Position numbers and translations under genes: made by a program
From: Neobacillus sp. CF12
GTDB lineage: Bacteria > Bacillota > Bacilli > Bacillales > Cytobacillaceae
Assembly (NCBI RefSeq): GCF_030348765.1
Contig: NZ_JAUCEU010000007.1
Span: 2,412,501-2,476,500 of the forward strand
Length of the DNA stretch: 64,000 nt
Direction: 5' to 3'
Shown: piece after piece, positions 61,462-64,000 of the stretch
Position numbering within the stretch: the first letter of the stretch is position 1
Layout of the letters: every line of letters begins with the position of its first letter
The notes under the pieces: model-generated
What the model was told of the DNA's origin: nothing
The model's database searches: none
The model's input: only the letters and a program-made list of their open reading frames with translations

Positions 61462-62304
61462 TTATTCTCGTCTAAAGAACCCGTAAATCCCTGTTGTCTG
61501 AATGATATTCGTAAAGGCATTTGGATCAACCTCAGCAAGGATTCGTTCCAAATCATATAACTCATAACGGGTAATAACAATCATCAGCATATCTCTGGGT
61601 TCATTGGAAAAAGCACCTTTTGCAGGAATCATTGTAATACCTCTAACTAACTGTGAATGGATTGCCGCCTTTAGCTCATCAGCCTTTTTCGTAATGACCA
61701 TGGCAGTAAGTTTTGCATGTCTCGTATGGATGGCATCCACCACCCGTGTTGAAGCATACAAGGAAACAATTGTATAAAGAGCTTTTTCCCATCCATATAA
61801 AAAGCCAGCCGTAATAATAATAAATGCATTTAAAATAAACATATAACTGCCAATTGGTTTATCTTTCATCCTAGATAAAACCATGGCAATAATATCTAAG
61901 CCTCCAGTTGATGCCCCCCATTTTAATGTAAGCCCAACTCCAACCGCTAATATTACCCCGCCAAATACGGCATTAAGAAGAATATCTTTTGAAACTTGTG
62001 TAATGGGAATTAATTCTAAGAATAGTGATGATAAAGCCACACTCAAAAAACTATAAATGGTAAAGGATTTACCTACCTTTAACCAACCTAAAATAGCTAC
62101 TGGTATATTTAGCAATAGTAATAAAAATCCCATTGAAATATTTAATGGGGTTTGTTCACTTAAGACTTTTGATAACAATTGTGCAATTCCTGTAAATCCG
62201 CTAGAATAAACATTTGCCGGAATTAAAAATAAATTTATTGCCAGGGCATTTAGGAATGCACCCACAATTACAATTGTTGTTTTTTTGATTTGTTGCCATA
62301 ACAA
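61462..62304 (-). CDS. yitT: YitT family membrane protein
   Basis: A 280-residue DUF161 protein with five to six membrane helices (residues 10-190) and a cytosolic DUF2179 end with TRYELYDLERILAEVDPNAFTN in two parts near 244-265. Typical segments are IPANVYSSGFTGIAQLL near 27-43 and GASTGGLDIIAMVL near 138-151. The TTG at 62304 has AAGGAG nine bases upstream; the earlier TTG/ATG codons overlap that site. Transport or ligand sensing is suspected for the family; the substrate is unknown. Confidence 0.88.
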   Translation of the reverse strand: MLWQQIKKTTIVIVGAFLNALAINLFLIPANVYSSGFTGIAQLLSKVLSEQTPLNISMGFLLLLLNIPVAILGWLKVGKSFTIYSFLSVALSSLFLELIPITQVSKDILLNAVFGGVILAVGVGLTLKWGASTGGLDIIAMVLSRMKDKPIGSYMFILNAFIIITAGFLYGWEKALYTIVSLYASTRVVDAIHTRHAKLTAMVITKKADELKAAIHSQLVRGITMIPAKGAFSNEPRDMLMIVITRYELYDLERILAEVDPNAFTNIIQTTGIYGFFRRE

Positions 62305-62417
62305 AAGCACCATCTCCTTCAATTTTTAAGTTACTATTTCTAAGCAGATAATTGTATTTTTGAGGTGAAACCGATAAACTGAAACTAACTATAATAGCTT
62401 GAAAGCAGGTGAGCTTC

Positions 62418-63278
62418 ATGCCGGTAAAAATACTAGCTGACAGCGCATGCGATTTACCAAAGGACTTTTACCCTGAACATAACGTCACATTATTCCCACT
62501 TAAAGTGCAGGTAAATGGACAAGAATACGAGGATGTTAAAACGATTGATCCTAAAACTGTTTATGACGCCATTCGCGGCGGCGATGTTCCTAAAACATCT
62601 CAAGTTTCTCCTTTATTATTTGAGGAAGTCTTTACAAAAATGGCTGAAAATAATGAAGTTGGAATATATATTGCTTTCTCTTCGGCATTATCTGGTACAT
62701 ATCAGACATCTGTTATGATTCTTGACCAAGTAAAGGAAAAATATCCAAACTTTAATTTAACGATTGTCGATACAAAATGTGCTTCTCTTGGTTTTGGTCT
62801 TGTCGTGAAAGAAGCAGCAAGGCTTGCAGCCGAAAATGTCTCAAAGGAAGAAATACTTAATGATGTGCTATTCCGAAGTCAACATATGGAACAACTCTTT
62901 ACGGTAGAGGACTTAGATTATTTAGCCAAGGGCGGCCGTGTTTCAAAAGCATCAGCTTTCTTGGGGGGATTATTAAATATCAAGCCTATCTTGAATGTTG
63001 AAGATGGAAAACTTATTCCGATTGAAAAAATACGGGGAAAAAAGAAGGTTTACCGTCGTATAGTTGAACTGATGAAAGAACGTGGTGAAAACTTTAGTAA
63101 CCAAATAATTGGAATCAGCCATGCTGATACCGAGGAAACGTTAGAAGAAGTAAAAACATTAATTCTGGAAGAATTACATCCCAAGGGTATTTTTACTTCC
63201 TCGATTGGTTCAGCTGTTGGAGCCCATACCGGACCTGGTGCAATTGCCATTTTCTTTTTAAATAAACAGCCATCATAA
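62418..63278 (+). CDS. degV: DegV family fatty-acid-binding protein
   Basis: A 286-residue DegV protein that binds a fatty acid and presents it to fatty-acid kinase FakA (a FakB-type role). The start KILADSACDLPKDF and the segments SQVSPLLFEEVF (near 58), IAFSSALSGTYQTS (near 83) and HTGPGAIAIFF near the C-terminus are diagnostic. The ATG at 62418 follows AGGTGAGCTTC. It corresponds to B. subtilis YitS by position next to yitT, and is closed by a terminator. Confidence 0.92.
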   Translation: MPVKILADSACDLPKDFYPEHNVTLFPLKVQVNGQEYEDVKTIDPKTVYDAIRGGDVPKTSQVSPLLFEEVFTKMAENNEVGIYIAFSSALSGTYQTSVMILDQVKEKYPNFNLTIVDTKCASLGFGLVVKEAARLAAENVSKEEILNDVLFRSQHMEQLFTVEDLDYLAKGGRVSKASAFLGGLLNIKPILNVEDGKLIPIEKIRGKKKVYRRIVELMKERGENFSNQIIGISHADTEETLEEVKTLILEELHPKGIFTSSIGSAVGAHTGPGAIAIFFLNKQPS

Positions 63279-63282
63279 GAAA

Positions 63283-63310
63283 AATAAGCGGGAGAAATTC
63301 CCCGCTTATT
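63283..63310. terminator. Bidirectional terminator between degV and the DUF3941 gene
   Basis: AATAAGCGGG pairs with CCCGCTTATT around eight bases; T-runs follow in both directions. Confidence 0.9.
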
Positions 63311-63312
63311 TT

Positions 63313-63444
63313 TTATTTATGATCTGTTTTTTTCGAGTATTGATTTTTCCCAGCTTGACGATTTTTTTCACGCATCATATTCTTCTCATGTCTTAAAGCA
63401 TTATTATCTTGTGCTTTTTTATCATTATCTGATGTATGCGGCAT
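63313..63444 (-). CDS. DUF3941 small protein
   Basis: A 43-residue charged peptide found on the minus strand: PHTSDNDKKAQDNNALRHEK, then MMREKNRQAGKNQYSKKTDHK. The RHEKN...NQYSKKTDH pattern is that of DUF3941. The ATG at 63444 follows AAGGGGTATGAGTT. It lies between degV and the cvfB gene in a conserved place of Bacillus genomes. Function unknown; no structure beyond a single helix is expected. Confidence 0.82.
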   Translation of the reverse strand: MPHTSDNDKKAQDNNALRHEKNMMREKNRQAGKNQYSKKTDHK

Positions 63445-63514
63445 AACTCATACCCCTTTCAAAATGCTTTCAACATTAGTGTTGTCAATTTAAAAAAGAG
63501 TATGTAGGAAAAAG

Positions 63515-64000
63515 TTAATCTTTCTTTACATATGTCCAGCTGCCTTCTTGATACACTCTGCCTTCTTTCATCAGTTTTCCAAGAGCACGCTTAAATGCTC
63601 CTTTACTTAACTGAAATCGTTCTTGAATATCCTCAGGCATGCTTTTGTCATTAAATGGCATAGCACCATTTCTGCTCATTAAATACTCAAAAATTCGTTC
63701 AGCCTCAAGGTCCTGTGCATCCTGTTTTCTCGGAAGTAACGAAATATTTACTGTCCCGTCTTCCTTAACGTCAACAATCCGTCCTTCTATCATTTGTCCT
63801 AACCGCGGCTCTTCTTGTCTTTGAGACTCATGTATAAAGCCTTTAAAACCTTCAATGGTATAAATCCAGCTGCCTACCTTTGCAGTCCGATAAATATGCC
63901 CCTGAATATTTTTGTTAAAATCTTTCCTCGTTGCCTTTGTTGAAATAGATTCTATGATAGGGTCCGTTGCAAGCTTCGCATATAAAAGAAAATTGTTATT
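63515..64000 (-). CDS. cvfB: S1 RNA-binding protein CvfB/YitL (5' end outside window)
   Basis: The C-terminal 161 residues of a longer protein; the frame is open to the right edge, so the start is not in the window. Visible are the end of one S1-like domain (NKNIQGHIYRTAKVGSWIYT...FKGFIHES, read from 63794-63900), the start of another (GQMIEGRIVDVKEDGTVNISLLP) and the C-terminal winged helix with FQLSKGAFKRALGKLMKEGRVYQ. This is the CvfB/YitL layout, linked to RNA binding and virulence gene control in staphylococci. Family length is near 290 residues, so about half is seen. Confidence 0.9.
   Translation of the reverse strand, partial: NNNFLLYAKLATDPIIESISTKATRKDFNKNIQGHIYRTAKVGSWIYTIEGFKGFIHESQRQEEPRLGQMIEGRIVDVKEDGTVNISLLPRKQDAQDLEAERIFEYLMSRNGAMPFNDKSMPEDIQERFQLSKGAFKRALGKLMKEGRVYQEGSWTYVKKD

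Overview
The window looks like chromosomal DNA from an endospore-forming member of the Bacillaceae. The evidence is low GC content, Bacillus-type Shine-Dalgarno sites (AGGAGG), TTG and GTG starts, many sporulation and spore-coat genes (spoVIF, spoVAC/AD/AE, yjcZ, cotZ, cotO), and long conserved synteny with Bacillus subtilis. From about 14.6 to 50.5 kb the order is close to the B. subtilis yjcH-yjcA / yjbX-yjbA / yjaZ-yjzC block, and from about 58 to 64 kb it matches yitW-yitL. A clpB gene, which B. subtilis 168 lacks, and several inserted gene groups point to a different genus (a Neobacillus- or Mesobacillus-like organism is plausible but not proven).

Region 1 (1-13.8 kb, all minus strand) is an amino-acid catabolic cluster. 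In transcription order it holds pdxS, a DUF3870 gene, a two-subunit CoA-transferase, a thiolase, two class-III aminotransferases, an aldehyde dehydrogenase, an M81-family hydrolase, a beta-lysine acetyltransferase (ablB), lysine 2,3-aminomutase (kamA), yokU and a lysine-type permease cut by the left edge. Together the enzymes fit a full route: lysine, beta-lysine, N6-acetyl-beta-lysine, 3-keto-6-acetamidohexanoate, its CoA ester, acetyl-CoA plus 4-acetamidobutyryl-CoA, 4-aminobutyrate, succinate semialdehyde, succinate. The M81 protein sits where the B. subtilis yod operon has the deacylase YodQ, so it is the candidate deacetylase. A textbook sigma-54 promoter with upstream inverted repeats precedes pdxS. 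A strong sigma-A promoter with a cre-like site precedes the DUF3870 gene.

Region 2 (14-24.6 kb): a tRNA-Val gene, a small WYL-like protein, yjcH-yjcG-yjcF, the helicase gene yjcD, then sporulation genes (spoVIF, a YjcZ-type peptide, a spoVA-type operon headed by a YhcN-like lipoprotein, yjcA, cotZ, cotO) and fabI under a FapR operator.

Region 3 (24.6-50.6 kb): the core yjb/yja block. It carries yjbQ, prpE, yjbO, NAD kinase, a small ppGpp synthetase, yjbL, yjbK, truncated globin, the Spx adaptor yjbH, pepF, coiA, cardiolipin synthase, mecA, spx, trpS with a T-box leader, yjbA, yjaZ, fabF and fabH (second FapR site), yjaV, yjaU, yjzD, clpB with a CtsR operator, and yjzC. A GC-rich repeat element with terminal inverted repeats lies between a small membrane-protein gene and pepF.

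Region 4 (50.7-58 kb): an anaerobic/nitrosative-stress module. Two Fnr paralogues flank or interleave molybdenum-cofactor genes (mobB, moeA, moaA), an iron-sulfur repair protein (ric/scdA) and a radical SAM/SPASM protein. Two promoters carry Fnr boxes centred exactly at -41.5.

Region 5 (57.6-64 kb): a DsrE-like protein, yitW, yitV, yitU, two small proteins, a BsuPI-domain protein, yitT, degV, a DUF3941 peptide and a right-truncated cvfB/yitL. No insertion sequence, prophage, rRNA or CRISPR array was seen.
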